DNA of 64,000 bases from Brevibacillus brevis (GCF_001039275.2 NZ_CP030117.1:3286001-3350000), one strand, 5' to 3'. Counted from the first letter of the stretch, positions 52,512 through 61,613 are shown. Program-made: numbers and translations. The notes: generated by a model not told the origin, from the letters alone.

Positions 52512-53978
52512 CTATAATTTCATGGTGACTGTCTTGATCTCGGAGTAGAATTCGAAGCTGTGACGCCCTCCTTCGCGGCCAATCCCGCTATCCTTGGCAC
52601 CGCCAAACGGAGTTCGCAAGTCACGCACATACCAGCAATTGATCCATAAAAGACCTGATTTCACTCGATCAGCCACGCGATGCGCGCGCCGAAGGTTGTT
52701 GGTCCAAACCACTCCTGCCAAGCCGTAAGCCGAATCATTGGCGATCCGAATAGCGTCCTCTTCTGAACGAAAAGGGATGATTACGACGACTGGACCGAAA
52801 ATCTCCTCCTGGGCTACCCTCATTTTGTTGTCTACATCATAGAGAACAGTTGGCTCCAGGAAATTGCCGTCACCCAGCCCGCTGATCCGTTTTCCGCCGC
52901 AACCGAGCTTGGCTCCTTCTTCCAGTCCGATCTGGATGTAGTCCACCACCGTCTCCAAGTGACTGCGGGACACCAACGCGCCCATATCGGTCTCTGGTTC
53001 CAGCGGATTTCCCACCTTGATCCTTTGGACAGCCGCCACAAATTTGTCCAGAAACTGATCATATACGCTTTCTTGCACCAATAAACGCGATCCTGCCAGA
53101 CAAATCTCGCCCTGATTGCGGAATATCGCCTCGACCGACCCTTTTACCGCTTCATCAAGATCGGCATCTTCAAATACAATATTGGCTGATTTGCCTCCCA
53201 ATTCAAGCGATACCGGAATCAGATGCGAAGCGGCATTCTGCATGACGGTCTTGCCGGTGTTAGATTCTCCCACAAAAGAGATCCGGCGTACATGGGGATG
53301 CGTCGTCATCGCCGTCCCGACAGTCCCACCTGGACCCGTGATGATGTTGAGCACGCCAGGAGGCAGACCTGCTTCATTGGCAATCTCTCCGAGCATCACC
53401 GCCGAGAGAGGGGTGTACGAGGCTGGCTTTACAACGACGGTATTTCCCGCCGCTAAAGCCGCTGATGCTTTCCAGGTCATCTGCATGAAGGGCAAATTCC
53501 ATGGAATGATCAGACTGGTCACACCTGCCGGAGCATATTTGGCGTAGGACATAAAATGGCGCATTTCATAATGCTCATGGACCAAGTATTTGGCCATTTC
53601 GGCAAAGAAGCGCAAATTTGCTGCCGCTCTCGGAATATCGAAGCCCCGGCTTTCTTTGATTGGTTTGCCGACATCGAGCGTTTCCACCAAAGCGAGTTCG
53701 TCCACACGCTCCATCACCAGGTCAGCCATTTTGCAGAGAATCTTGGCGCGCTCATCTACGGTCGTCTCACTCCAAACGCCTGACTCAAACGTACGCTGCG
53801 CTACGTCGATCGCTCTTTTTACATCCTGCTCACTTGCATTGGCAACAGAAGCCAGCTTGAGATTTGTCGCGGGGTTGATCGTATCGAAGGTTTCACCGGA
53901 AACAGCGTCCACGTAATCTCCGTCTATGAAAAGCTTGGCGGCTTTTCGTTCCTGATTTTCCTTGGCAGTCTGACTCAT
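52512..53978 (-). CDS. nbaE: 2-aminomuconate 6-semialdehyde dehydrogenase
   Basis: 488 residues, aldehyde dehydrogenase superfamily. Visible motifs: PWNLPFMQMTWKASAALAAGNTVVVKPA, the general base Glu in LELGGKSANIVFEDAD, and the nucleophile Cys in FRNQGEICLAGSR. The C-terminus (RTPFGGAKDSGIGREGG) is typical of the AmnC/XylG/DmpC branch that oxidises muconic semialdehydes. In this operon the substrate should be 2-aminomuconate semialdehyde made by the decarboxylase encoded upstream. AGGAGGATTCCC before the ATG, 10 bp after the deaminase gene. Confidence 0.9.
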   Translation of the reverse strand: MSQTAKENQERKAAKLFIDGDYVDAVSGETFDTINPATNLKLASVANASEQDVKRAIDVAQRTFESGVWSETTVDERAKILCKMADLVMERVDELALVETLDVGKPIKESRGFDIPRAAANLRFFAEMAKYLVHEHYEMRHFMSYAKYAPAGVTSLIIPWNLPFMQMTWKASAALAAGNTVVVKPASYTPLSAVMLGEIANEAGLPPGVLNIITGPGGTVGTAMTTHPHVRRISFVGESNTGKTVMQNAASHLIPVSLELGGKSANIVFEDADLDEAVKGSVEAIFRNQGEICLAGSRLLVQESVYDQFLDKFVAAVQRIKVGNPLEPETDMGALVSRSHLETVVDYIQIGLEEGAKLGCGGKRISGLGDGNFLEPTVLYDVDNKMRVAQEEIFGPVVVIIPFRSEEDAIRIANDSAYGLAGVVWTNNLRRAHRVADRVKSGLLWINCWYVRDLRTPFGGAKDSGIGREGGRHSFEFYSEIKTVTMKL

Positions 53979-53988
53979 GGGAATCCTC

Positions 53989-54450
53989 CTAACTCTCGAT
54001 TTCCAAGATCATCTCTACTTCTACGGCGTTATTTAGCGGGAGCTGGGCCATTCCTACAGCAGACCGCCCATGCCTGCCTTTCTCTCCGAATAGCTCCACC
54101 AACAAATCGGATGCCCCATTCATGACTTTAGGCTGATCTATAAAGGCTGGATCGCTGTTAACGAATCCGAGTATTTTGACCACTCGTTTGACTCTACCCA
54201 GTTCCCCTAGCTCTTGTTTGGCAACAGACAGAAGATTGAGCATACACTGCCTGGCAGCTAGGTAGCCTTCCTCTATCGTGACATCCTGTCCCAGCTTCCC
54301 TCGATATTCGTTTGTCCCTTGGCCTGCCAGAAAGAGAAGATTGCCTGTTTGGACACAACCGACATAATTACCAGCCGCCTGTCTCGGTTCGGGCAGGGAT
54401 AGACCCATAGCCTGTAGACGTTGTTCCGGCGTTTCAGTCTGATGCTTCAC
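53989..54450 (-). CDS. nbaF: RidA-family 2-aminomuconate deaminase
   Basis: 153 residues of the RidA/YjgF/Rid family: [54 protein letters not shown], and the C-terminal [25 protein letters not shown] with the Arg and Glu of the active pocket. In the nba and amn pathways a Rid-fold enzyme releases ammonia from 2-aminomuconate to give 2-oxo-3-hexenedioate; its place between the decarboxylase and dehydrogenase genes fits this. The start overlaps the upstream stop by 4 bp. Confidence 0.88.
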   Translation of the reverse strand: MKHQTETPEQRLQAMGLSLPEPRQAAGNYVGCVQTGNLLFLAGQGTNEYRGKLGQDVTIEEGYLAARQCMLNLLSVAKQELGELGRVKRVVKILGFVNSDPAFIDQPKVMNGASDLLVELFGEKGRHGRSAVGMAQLPLNNAVEVEMILEIES

Positions 54451-55457
54451 GGTCTGTTCATCTCCTTTATGTTCAGGAAGCGAAGCGCGTTTTCACCCAG
54501 CAACGCCCGCTTCTGTCCGTCAGTCAGCTCCAAGGTATGATCGATGACTTCTCCGGGAGGTGTTTCACGAAGCAGGAAGGGATAATCTGATCCCATCATG
54601 ATTTTATCTTCGCCAAAGCGCTTCATCATGTATCGGATGTTCAGTGGGTCGTACGTCAAAGAATCAAAATAGAATTGTTTCGCGTACACACTAGGCGGTT
54701 GATCGGTCAGACGCAGATGCGGCCATACCCTCCAGCCTTGGTCTAGCCTGGGTAAAATATAAGGAAAAGAGCCGCCGCCATGAGCAAAGCAGATTTTCAG
54801 GCGCGGAAACTTCTCGATCACGCCGCCCAAGATAAGACTTGCTGCGGCAAGCGCTGTCTCGCTTGGCATCCCGACGGTGTACATCAGGTTGTGCCGCGGC
54901 ATCCGTTCTCTGCCCAGCGTCTCCCATGGATGGACGAAGAGTGGCACATCCCATGCCTGACACCTATCAAAAAAAGGAATCAGTTCCGGGTCGTCCAGAT
55001 TGTTGCCATTTACATTGGTACCGATTTCGATTCCTCTCAGGCCGAGGTCGTGCATGCAGCGATCCATTTCCCGAATGGCTGTCTCGGTGTCTTGCAATGG
55101 AACTGTACCCAATCCGATGAAATGATTCGGATGCTGGTTGACCGTCTCTGCGATAAAATCGTTTTGAATCCGGGCCATCACTTCCGCTTCGGCTGCCGGG
55201 GCCCAGTAGGAAAACGTGACCGGAATGGGCGACAACACCTGCATATCCACGCCTTCTTGCTGCATGTCATGAATCCGTTTTTCGGGTTCCCACACCTGAT
55301 CGGTCACTTCGCGAAAAACTTTGCCCCCGACCATGATAGTTGCCCCGCATGTGCAAGTGCGGTGCAGAACTGGCCAGCGCTCGCCATGAAATCGTTCAGC
55401 CAGGTTGGGAAGATCCTCTGGAATAATGTGGGTATGGAAGTCTACTCGCATTTCCAC
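54447..55457 (-). CDS. nbaD: 2-amino-3-carboxymuconate 6-semialdehyde decarboxylase
   Basis: 336 residues of the amidohydrolase superfamily, ACMSD branch. The metal site is readable: DFHTH near the N-terminus, PLFVHPWETLG, CFAHGGGSFPYILPR and GSDYPFLL. The family usually has a length near 330-340. It decarboxylates ACMS, the unstable ring-opening product of 3-hydroxyanthranilate, and so steers it away from quinolinate. It overlaps the dioxygenase gene by 16 bp. Confidence 0.93.
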   Translation of the reverse strand: MEMRVDFHTHIIPEDLPNLAERFHGERWPVLHRTCTCGATIMVGGKVFREVTDQVWEPEKRIHDMQQEGVDMQVLSPIPVTFSYWAPAAEAEVMARIQNDFIAETVNQHPNHFIGLGTVPLQDTETAIREMDRCMHDLGLRGIEIGTNVNGNNLDDPELIPFFDRCQAWDVPLFVHPWETLGRERMPRHNLMYTVGMPSETALAAASLILGGVIEKFPRLKICFAHGGGSFPYILPRLDQGWRVWPHLRLTDQPPSVYAKQFYFDSLTYDPLNIRYMMKRFGEDKIMMGSDYPFLLRETPPGEVIDHTLELTDGQKRALLGENALRFLNIKEMNRP

Positions 55458-55978
55458 TCACTCGCTTCCGGAGGCATGATGTGACCGCATTTTTGGCATG
55501 TCCGCAGCTCCAGATTGCTGTTGAATCCTTCGATCGCCTCTTTTACCTGCACCTCTATGTTGGTCAGTTGAATCCGTACGCGATGCATTTCGTGGTCGCA
55601 GTTTTCGCAGAACCAGGCAAAGTCCTCCAGTTCTCCCTCATTTCTGTTGCGCTCAATCACGAGGCCGATCGTATCCGCGATCCGGTGTGGGGAATGCGGG
55701 ACATTCGCTGGAAGCAGGAACATTTCACCTTCTCTGACTGTAATGATCTCACGCTTCCCATCCTGATTCATGATTTCTACGAAGCAATCACCCTTGAGCT
55801 GGTAAAAGACTTCCTCGGATGGATCAATATGAAAATCCCGTCGCTTATTCGGTCCTCCCACTACCATGACCATTAGTTCTGCATCTTTCCAAATCACCTT
55901 GTTATTCACCGGTGGCTTGAGCTGATCGATGTGATCCTCGATAAACTTCCACAAATGGATAGGTGCCAATGTACGCAT
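55442..55978 (-). CDS. nbaC: 3-hydroxyanthranilate 3,4-dioxygenase
   Basis: 178 residues from ATG 55978, chosen for the AAGGAGGG site eight bases upstream; longer in-frame extensions overlap the upstream gene and lack homology. Cupin fold with metal ligands in RRDFHIDPSEEVFYQLKGD and ANVPHSPHR. The C-terminus carries two C-x2-C pairs (FCENCDHE and CQKCGHI), the rubredoxin-like second iron site known in bacterial forms. It opens 3-hydroxyanthranilate to ACMS. Located 28 bp after the monooxygenase gene. Confidence 0.93.
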   Translation of the reverse strand: MRTLAPIHLWKFIEDHIDQLKPPVNNKVIWKDAELMVMVVGGPNKRRDFHIDPSEEVFYQLKGDCFVEIMNQDGKREIITVREGEMFLLPANVPHSPHRIADTIGLVIERNRNEGELEDFAWFCENCDHEMHRVRIQLTNIEVQVKEAIEGFNSNLELRTCQKCGHIMPPEASEWKCE

Positions 55979-56006
55979 TCTCGATTCCCTCCTTGTTTTT
56001 ACTTGC

Positions 56007-57494
56007 TTAAAGAATCTGCTCCGTCTGCGATGACAATTTGGCAGCAAAAACGCTGAGCGCGTCATCCACCATCGTGCATGCATGAGACTTTTTATAATTG
56101 TTGTAAAAAATCGCTAATTTACGTACCGGATCACCAGTATAGTACCGTTCGTATTGCAGTAAACGCTGTCCGAAGGCTTCCCCACACAGGTCCCAAGCGA
56201 GCTTAAACAGACGTACCCGCTCTGTACCGGAGATACCCTCCCGTCCGGCATAAAACTTTTCCATATCCCCCGCCAACTCGGGATGCTCCATATCACTGTC
56301 AGTCGGGGACATGAGCAATCCGCCTGCTCCAATAATTTGAATGACTTCGATCGCCCGCGGGTACAGCTTCGGAAGTAGTCCGCGAATGGTTTCGAGCTGG
56401 ACGTAACCCGGCATGAGCTCGCCCGACGGCAAGGTCTCGTATTCCAGCTCAGCGGTCCTCAAGAGCGCTCTGATCGATTCCAGCGATTGCGCTAGCTCCC
56501 CGAGAATGTTTTGGACATTCGGATAGACGTCTACCCCGATGGAGTCTGCCAGCCGCATGGCAACCTCCGTGGCAAATTGGAGCTTCAACAGTCCTCTCAC
56601 CCCTGACTGGTGTGCCGGCTGCTGTCCGATGCCTGTCTTTGGATAAAGCAGGTTGGCTGCTTCTACATTGTTGAACAGGAATAAACGCTCCCATGGTACG
56701 AGTACGTCATGAAAGACAAGAAGAGCATCCATTTCTTCGAAGCGCGATGCCAAAGGATGGTCATAAACGGAACGAATTCCATCCTGCATGGGCTCTCTGC
56801 AAATGATGCGTAAGCCCGGCGTGTTTATCGGAATGGCAAATGCCAAGGCGTAACGCTCATCTCCTGGCTTGAACCCAGGAAACGAATAAATGATGACTTC
56901 ATCCGTGATCGGCGCCAGTGTTGCGAGCATTTTCGCTCCTTTGACAATCAGCCCTTCCGGCGTCTCCTTTACTGCCCCCAAATGGGTGTACACATCGTTT
57001 TGTTCGTGCGAGGACTTACTGCGGTCATTTTGCGGATTGATAATCGCATGCGTTAAAAACAGGTCTTGATCGCGAACATACTTGTAATAATTTTTCGCGT
57101 TTTCCGCCCATTGCGGATTGTACCTTTCCAAGAAAGATGCATTGCTGTATAGCGACGTCAAGACGACATTGAGAAAATCCGGCGTTCTTCCCATCAAGCC
57201 AAAAGTGGCTTCCGCATAAGCTTCGTACAAGTCTCGTTTCGCCTGCAATTCCTCAGGGGTCTTTGCAACGAGAAAGGCGTTGCTCACACGCTCGCCGGTC
57301 TCCTGACAAATATGGGTAATCTTCTCCTGATACTTCTCGTCATGCTGCATGTCATACAGTTTGGCTATTTCATGAATCGGCTGTCGAAAAACAGCTTCCT
57401 CGCATACGTTTGTCACCTTTCTGCCTTGCAGCCAAATCTCCGGTTGCCGTGATCTCAAGCCCTGAATGTATTGGTCACCTGTACGGATTCCCAC
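56007..57494 (-). CDS. FADH2-dependent anthranilate 3-monooxygenase, oxygenase component
   Basis: 495 residues of the HpaB (4-hydroxyphenylacetate 3-hydroxylase) family. GTG 57494 is the likely start: AGGGAGGA lies six bases upstream and the family homology starts at [20 protein letters not shown]. Other motifs: [12 protein letters not shown], and [22 protein letters not shown] HpaB-like enzyme in Geobacillus thermodenitrificans hydroxylates anthranilate to 3-hydroxyanthranilate, and here the next gene is the 3-hydroxyanthranilate dioxygenase, so the same reaction is the best inference; a 4-hydroxyphenylacetate-type substrate is unlikely in this setting. Such enzymes need a separate flavin reductase, which is not encoded in this operon. 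First gene of the operon. Confidence 0.85.
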   Translation of the reverse strand: MGIRTGDQYIQGLRSRQPEIWLQGRKVTNVCEEAVFRQPIHEIAKLYDMQHDEKYQEKITHICQETGERVSNAFLVAKTPEELQAKRDLYEAYAEATFGLMGRTPDFLNVVLTSLYSNASFLERYNPQWAENAKNYYKYVRDQDLFLTHAIINPQNDRSKSSHEQNDVYTHLGAVKETPEGLIVKGAKMLATLAPITDEVIIYSFPGFKPGDERYALAFAIPINTPGLRIICREPMQDGIRSVYDHPLASRFEEMDALLVFHDVLVPWERLFLFNNVEAANLLYPKTGIGQQPAHQSGVRGLLKLQFATEVAMRLADSIGVDVYPNVQNILGELAQSLESIRALLRTAELEYETLPSGELMPGYVQLETIRGLLPKLYPRAIEVIQIIGAGGLLMSPTDSDMEHPELAGDMEKFYAGREGISGTERVRLFKLAWDLCGEAFGQRLLQYERYYTGDPVRKLAIFYNNYKKSHACTMVDDALSVFAAKLSSQTEQIL

Positions 57495-57755
57495 TACAAT
57501 TCCTCCCTGTAGATTTTTGGTGGTTGAGCCGTTTATGTTCTTAAACCGCATTATAATGTCAGTCTTTTCCGAAAAATGTAGCCCACTTAACATCCATTCT
57601 GTTTTTCTTTCGAATGCACGTCATTTTCACATAGAAATATGGGTAAGGAGCTTTTTCATTTCATATAATCAAGAGTGATAAGTTCAGAAAATTAAGACTC
57701 AATCTTGGGTGGAGGATTGGAAGAGGCAAGTTCATGGATGAGGAAAGGAGCTGTG
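57495..57755. promoter_or_regulatory. Divergent promoter region of the anthranilate operon and the Crp-like genes
   Basis: 261 bp between divergently read genes, so it must hold both promoters and presumably the operator. I see no perfect TGTGA-N6-TCACA site and no other strong inverted repeat. Confidence 0.5.
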
Positions 57756-58406
57756 ATGATGGTATCCCCTTTTGAAACTGATTTGAAATGGGAAACCCTT
57801 TTAGAATACGGCACCCGTCAATTTGTGAAAGGAAAAACAGCTATCTATAAGCAAGGGATGATGGGAGAAGGTTTTTATTATCTTCATAAGGGTTTGGTCA
57901 AGATTGTGACCTCTACCTTCAAGGGGAAAGATCGCCTGGTGAACATCGTAGTCCCTGGTCAAATCATGGGACTTCAAGCGATGGATCAACAACCTCATTT
58001 CACCACGGCTATTGCTGTAAAGAATGCAGTCGTCTACCATTTCTCCTGTTTGCCATTCCTCGAAATGCTGAAGGCACGCCCTGAACTCTTGTCTCTTTTC
58101 ACCCAAACAATCAATCAAAAAATGCGGATTCTTCTAACCGCCATCAACATGAAGGCACTGACTTCAGAAGAGCAAATCGCTCGTCTCCTGCTGAACATCT
58201 GCGAAGACTTTAAAAACCACGAGGTCCCCCTTACTCAACAGGAGCTTGCTGAATGTGCTGGTCTCACCCGTATCACTGTCTACAAGATCCTGAAGGTATG
58301 GAAGGAACATGGCATCATTGAAATTAAAAACCGATCCTTTGTCGTCAAACGTCCGGATATGCTGAAGCCTCCACAGCTTACGGCACACACTGCTCGCACA
58401 GTATAA
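57756..58406 (+). CDS. Crp/Fnr-family transcriptional regulator 1
   Basis: 216 residues from ATG 57756 (AAAGGAG five bases upstream; ATG 57759 also possible). The N-terminal cyclic-nucleotide-binding-like barrel contains AIYKQGMMGEGFYYLHKGLVKIVTS, and the C-terminal winged helix has LTQQELAECAGLTRITVYKILKVWKEHGIIEI. It lacks the N-terminal Cys cluster of Fnr, and the phosphate-binding cassette of true cAMP receptors is not recognisable, so the effector is unknown. Divergent from the anthranilate operon, whose control is the natural guess. Confidence 0.9.
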   Translation: MMVSPFETDLKWETLLEYGTRQFVKGKTAIYKQGMMGEGFYYLHKGLVKIVTSTFKGKDRLVNIVVPGQIMGLQAMDQQPHFTTAIAVKNAVVYHFSCLPFLEMLKARPELLSLFTQTINQKMRILLTAINMKALTSEEQIARLLLNICEDFKNHEVPLTQQELAECAGLTRITVYKILKVWKEHGIIEIKNRSFVVKRPDMLKPPQLTAHTARTV

Positions 58407-58415
58407 GCCTATCAA

Positions 58416-58432
58416 TGTGAAAGGTGGTCACA
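58416..58432 (+). promoter_or_regulatory. Crp/Fnr-like half-site pair over the second regulator's ribosome binding site
   Basis: TGTGA, seven bases, TCACA in the 26-bp gap between the two regulator genes. The consensus spacer is six, so affinity would be reduced; it also overlaps the AAAGGTGG ribosome binding site. Possible autoregulatory site or chance. Confidence 0.25.
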
Positions 58433-59065
58433 ATGGCCTGTCTCCGCTATCAGTGGACCCCGTATCTCATGTATGGCAAGAAGATCGAAATGGGAAAACA
58501 TACACCGATCTACCATCAAGGCGATGTGGGAAATGGATTTTATTATCTAGATAAAGGGAGCGTAAAGATCACTCTCTTATCTGAAAACGGGCATGAGCGG
58601 TCTATCGATTACATCCCCACGGGTGGGTTGTTCGGGGAGCACGGCGCCTATAACGGCTCATACCTGACATCAGCCATAACGACTTCTCCTTCCGTCATTT
58701 ACTTTTTCTCCGACGAGGACTTATCGCGCGTATGCCAAGACCATCCACAGTCAGCAGTGATCTTCACCAATTCACAAATCTATAAGCTCCGTCTCCTTGC
58801 TGAAATCATCGCGTTCACTGACAGTCCGATTGAGCCTGCGATGGCTAATTATTTGCTCAAACTGATAGCTGTGTACGGAAATGATCATATCCCTATCGAC
58901 CAGAAGTCTTTTGCACGCTATATTGATACGTCGCGCATTACGGTGAACAAGACTTTGCAGAAATGGCGACAGCAAGGCTTGATTGACTTATCTGAGCGTA
59001 GTGCCATTCGAGTTGTGGATATAGAGGGATTACGTGGGATCTATTCTCGCATCCACTGTAAATAG
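58433..59065 (+). CDS. Crp/Fnr-family transcriptional regulator 2
   Basis: 210 residues from ATG 58433 with AAAGGTGG upstream; a GTG nine bases earlier is an alternative. Same architecture as the preceding gene: PIYHQGDVGNGFYYLDKGSVKITLL in the sensor barrel and a C-terminal helix-turn-helix IDQKSFARYIDTSRITVNKTLQKWRQQGLIDL. The two proteins are recognisably related but well diverged, so the tandem pair is old. They are co-transcribed (26-bp gap). No Fe-S cysteines. Confidence 0.9.
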   Translation: MACLRYQWTPYLMYGKKIEMGKHTPIYHQGDVGNGFYYLDKGSVKITLLSENGHERSIDYIPTGGLFGEHGAYNGSYLTSAITTSPSVIYFFSDEDLSRVCQDHPQSAVIFTNSQIYKLRLLAEIIAFTDSPIEPAMANYLLKLIAVYGNDHIPIDQKSFARYIDTSRITVNKTLQKWRQQGLIDLSERSAIRVVDIEGLRGIYSRIHCK

Positions 59066-59089
59066 GGCGAAGCCTAATCCGGCTCGCCC
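59065..59089. terminator. Hairpin between convergent genes
   Basis: GGGCGA(A)GCC pairs with GGCTCGCCC directly at the stop of the second Crp-like gene. The following T content is low on both strands, so efficiency is uncertain. Confidence 0.4.
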
Positions 59090-59144
59090 CTCTACATTGA
59101 AAATAACCTTTGCTAAATCTTGATACAGCACTGTTCGGTTCTGC

Positions 59145-61100
59145 TTAGAGTAGATGCATCTTGGCTTCTGCCTCGTCCCACGTCACCGAGTAGCCAGCAC
59201 CCTTGGCGCAAAAGATCGAGGAGGATGTATAAACCGGATCTGCATCCTTTTCATAGCTTTTCCTTTCAATCACTTCCTCCGCGTTATGGCAGCGGTCGTA
59301 TCCGCCAAATACACAGCGAATGCTGCCTCGACCATGCGTGAAAGAAGCGAATTCGGTGCTGTAATTCATGAATGTTGCTACGGGTACTCTTCCCGTAATG
59401 ACCGTATGCGTATCAGACATCTGCGGTGGCTCGAACGAACCTGAGGCGCGTTGAATATCCGAAAGAACCCTCCCCATCTCGTTCATTCCCACCTTTATTT
59501 TGAAGTCATAATAGGGTTCTAACAGCATGTTCTCCGCTTTCTCCAGCCCCTGCCGCAGCGCGCGGAAGGTGGCCTCACGAAAGTCGCCCCCATGCGTATG
59601 TTCGTTATGCGCACGGCCTCTTAAGAGCGTAATTTTCATGTCGGTGACCGGCATGCCTGTCAATAGCCCATGATGCTCCCGTTCGTAGAGATGAGAACGA
59701 ACCAGATTCTGGTAGTTAAAACTCAGTTCATCTGGATGACATAGGCTAGTGAAGTGGATTCCGCTGCCTCGCTCTCCCGGTTCAAGCAGGAGGTGCACTT
59801 CCGCGTAATGCCTGAGCGGCTCGAAGTGTCCATATCCTGTCACAGCAGACTGTATCGTTTCTTTATACAAGATTTCCGGTTGGCCGAAAGAGACAACGAA
59901 ACCAAAGCGTTCCTTCACAACCTGCTCCAGCACTTCTAACTGGATCAGACCCATGACGCGAATGTGAATCTCTTGCAAACTCTCTTCCCAAACCACATTC
60001 AGAGACGGGTCCTCCGCATTCAAAATGCGAAACGCACCGAGCACTTGCTGCACGTGAAGCGAACTGTCAAACTGTACTTTCGACTGTAGTGTCGGCTCTG
60101 TCTCATAAGCAAACTTGTCTGAGTAGAGCCCCACTCCTTGTCCAGCTTCGGCCTCGGACAAGCCGACGACCGCGAACAAATCGCCGGCAGCTACTTGTTC
60201 AACGGAGTGTGATTTCCTACCATTAACCATTAAGATTTGTGTAATCTTCTCTTCGTATCGAAGTCCACCGCTCTCATAGCTAAGCAGCTCCCGTACCTTC
60301 AGCTTGCCGCTCAGCGCTTTGACGAACGTTAGCCTCAACCCGTTTGCTGCGTGTCGAATTTTATAAATGCGCCCCCCGAACGGAGCCGTCTCGTCATAAG
60401 TCGCAGTCGTCAACAAGGACAGTTGATTCAGGAACTCTACCACGCCATCATCCTGCAATGCCGAGCCGCTGGCACAGGGGAAAAGACTCCCATCTCGTAT
60501 CATCTCCTGCAAGGCACCCAGCCAAAAAGCTTGATCGACTCTTTCCTCTATGAACGCTTCAAGCAGTGACTCGTTCCGCTCCGTCATCATCTCCCGCAGC
60601 TCCTCACCGACGATACCATTGGCGAAGTTGTCCTTGACGGAACAGACATCCCTTGTCAACTGACTGCGTATCTCCTCTTCCGTCCTGTTGACATCCGCGC
60701 CTATCCGATCTGTTTTATTGATGAAGAAAAATGTCGGTATCCGATGTTTGCGCAACAACTGCCAGACTGTCTCGGTATGACCCTGAACACCTTCTACCGC
60801 ACTGACAATCACGATAGCGTAATCCATTACCCCGATCGCCCGCTCCATCTCGGAAGAAAAATCGACGTGTCCAGGCGTATCGATCAAATAATAAACGTCG
60901 CCCTTATCGTTCATAACCGCCTGATCGGCGAACACGGTAATGCCTCTTTTCCTCTCGATATCGTGGCTGTCCAAAAAGGCATCTTGATGATCCACCCGGC
61001 CCCGCGACCGGATACTGTTCGTATGGTATAGCAACTGTTCGGCGAAAGTAGTTTTGCCCGCATCCACATGGGCAAACAAGCCGATCGTTAGACGCTTCAT
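59145..61100 (-). CDS. TetM-family ribosomal protection GTPase
   Basis: 651 residues, elongation factor G-like. GTPase motifs: AHVDAGKTTFAEQLL, the RGITVF switch region, DTPGHVDFSSEMERA and INKTDRIG. The C-terminal domain IV end reads MNYSTEFASFTHGRGSIRCVFGGYDRCHN, as in TetM/TetO-type proteins. Real ribosomal protection proteins of this kind release tetracycline from the ribosome. Chromosomal relatives in Bacillales have not all been shown to give resistance, so the drug is uncertain. Length is near the family's 640-650. ATG with GAGGG upstream; single gene. Confidence 0.9.
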   Translation of the reverse strand: MKRLTIGLFAHVDAGKTTFAEQLLYHTNSIRSRGRVDHQDAFLDSHDIERKRGITVFADQAVMNDKGDVYYLIDTPGHVDFSSEMERAIGVMDYAIVIVSAVEGVQGHTETVWQLLRKHRIPTFFFINKTDRIGADVNRTEEEIRSQLTRDVCSVKDNFANGIVGEELREMMTERNESLLEAFIEERVDQAFWLGALQEMIRDGSLFPCASGSALQDDGVVEFLNQLSLLTTATYDETAPFGGRIYKIRHAANGLRLTFVKALSGKLKVRELLSYESGGLRYEEKITQILMVNGRKSHSVEQVAAGDLFAVVGLSEAEAGQGVGLYSDKFAYETEPTLQSKVQFDSSLHVQQVLGAFRILNAEDPSLNVVWEESLQEIHIRVMGLIQLEVLEQVVKERFGFVVSFGQPEILYKETIQSAVTGYGHFEPLRHYAEVHLLLEPGERGSGIHFTSLCHPDELSFNYQNLVRSHLYEREHHGLLTGMPVTDMKITLLRGRAHNEHTHGGDFREATFRALRQGLEKAENMLLEPYYDFKIKVGMNEMGRVLSDIQRASGSFEPPQMSDTHTVITGRVPVATFMNYSTEFASFTHGRGSIRCVFGGYDRCHNAEEVIERKSYEKDADPVYTSSSIFCAKGAGYSVTWDEAEAKMHLL

Positions 61101-61368
61101 GTTATCCCTCTTCCAGAGCTACTCGACTGCCATTTCTTTTCTCATTAAAACATAAAAATGCAGAAGAAGAATAGGCTTGCCAGGTTGAACCCTGGGTGCA
61201 TTCACCTCTGTTGGATTGAATGTCAACATTCTTCGCGCTAGTACATCGATACCCGATTACAAAATCACTGAACTGCGTCCATTTTTGACACTTGCAAGCT
61301 CTCGTCCAGTCAAAAGGTAAATTTTGTTAATAAGTTATTTTAGATCGTTATAAAGGAGGAAGTATCTG
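61101..61368. other. Intergenic upstream of the cysteine-rich peptide gene
   Basis: 268 bp. A TTGACA hexamer occurs near 61288 on the plus strand, but I find no good -10 at 17 bases. The promoter of the TetM-like gene must be here on the other strand. No stable hairpin seen. Confidence 0.3.
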
Positions 61369-61542
61369 ATGAAAAAGAAGAAATCTGCTTCTAAGAAATT
61401 CAAGAAAGTAAAAGGTCAATTGGTGCACTATCAACCATATGAATCATCTGGGCAATATCAATCACGTGCTAGACGTTGTTTCCCGTGTTGCTGGGAAGAT
61501 GGCTGCGGTTATTGTTGCCCTAGCCACCCGCCAGTAATGTGA
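61369..61542 (+). CDS. 57-residue cysteine-rich, lysine-rich small protein
   Basis: An ATG preceded by a near-perfect AAAGGAGGA site eight bases upstream opens a frame of 57 codons, followed 35 bp later by a clear terminator, so this is a real transcription unit. The N-terminus is strongly basic (MKKKKSASKKFKKVKG). The C-terminal third holds six cysteines in a C-x2-CC-x4-C-x2-CC pattern with Trp, Gly and Pro, ending SHPPVM. There is no signal peptide. It could be a spore-coat or metal-binding protein, or a peptide precursor with a leader and core; no modifying enzyme gene is next to it. I do not recognise a family. Confidence 0.75.
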   Translation: MKKKKSASKKFKKVKGQLVHYQPYESSGQYQSRARRCFPCCWEDGCGYCCPSHPPVM

Positions 61543-61577
61543 CCATCCTCTAAATAGAGCGATCATTGGAATTCATG

Positions 61578-61613
61578 GACACTCTTAATTATACAAGGAG
61601 TGTCTTTTTATTT
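61578..61613 (+). terminator. Terminator of the cysteine-rich peptide gene
   Basis: GACACTC pairs with GAGTGTC over a 13-base loop, followed by TTTTTATTT on the plus strand. Confidence 0.8.

Noticed and set aside
54780..55484. 234-codon plus-strand frame opposite the ACMS decarboxylase gene
   Set aside because: The metal-binding motifs of the decarboxylase are on the minus strand; the opposite frame has no domain.
55442..56083. Longer 213-codon version of the 3-hydroxyanthranilate dioxygenase
   Set aside because: The extra 35 residues overlap the upstream gene, are basic and unlike the family, while ATG 55978 has an ideal ribosome binding site.
59145..61100. Calling this a proven tetracycline resistance determinant
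   Set aside because: The fold is TetM-like, but chromosomal relatives are not all active against tetracycline; the sequence cannot decide.
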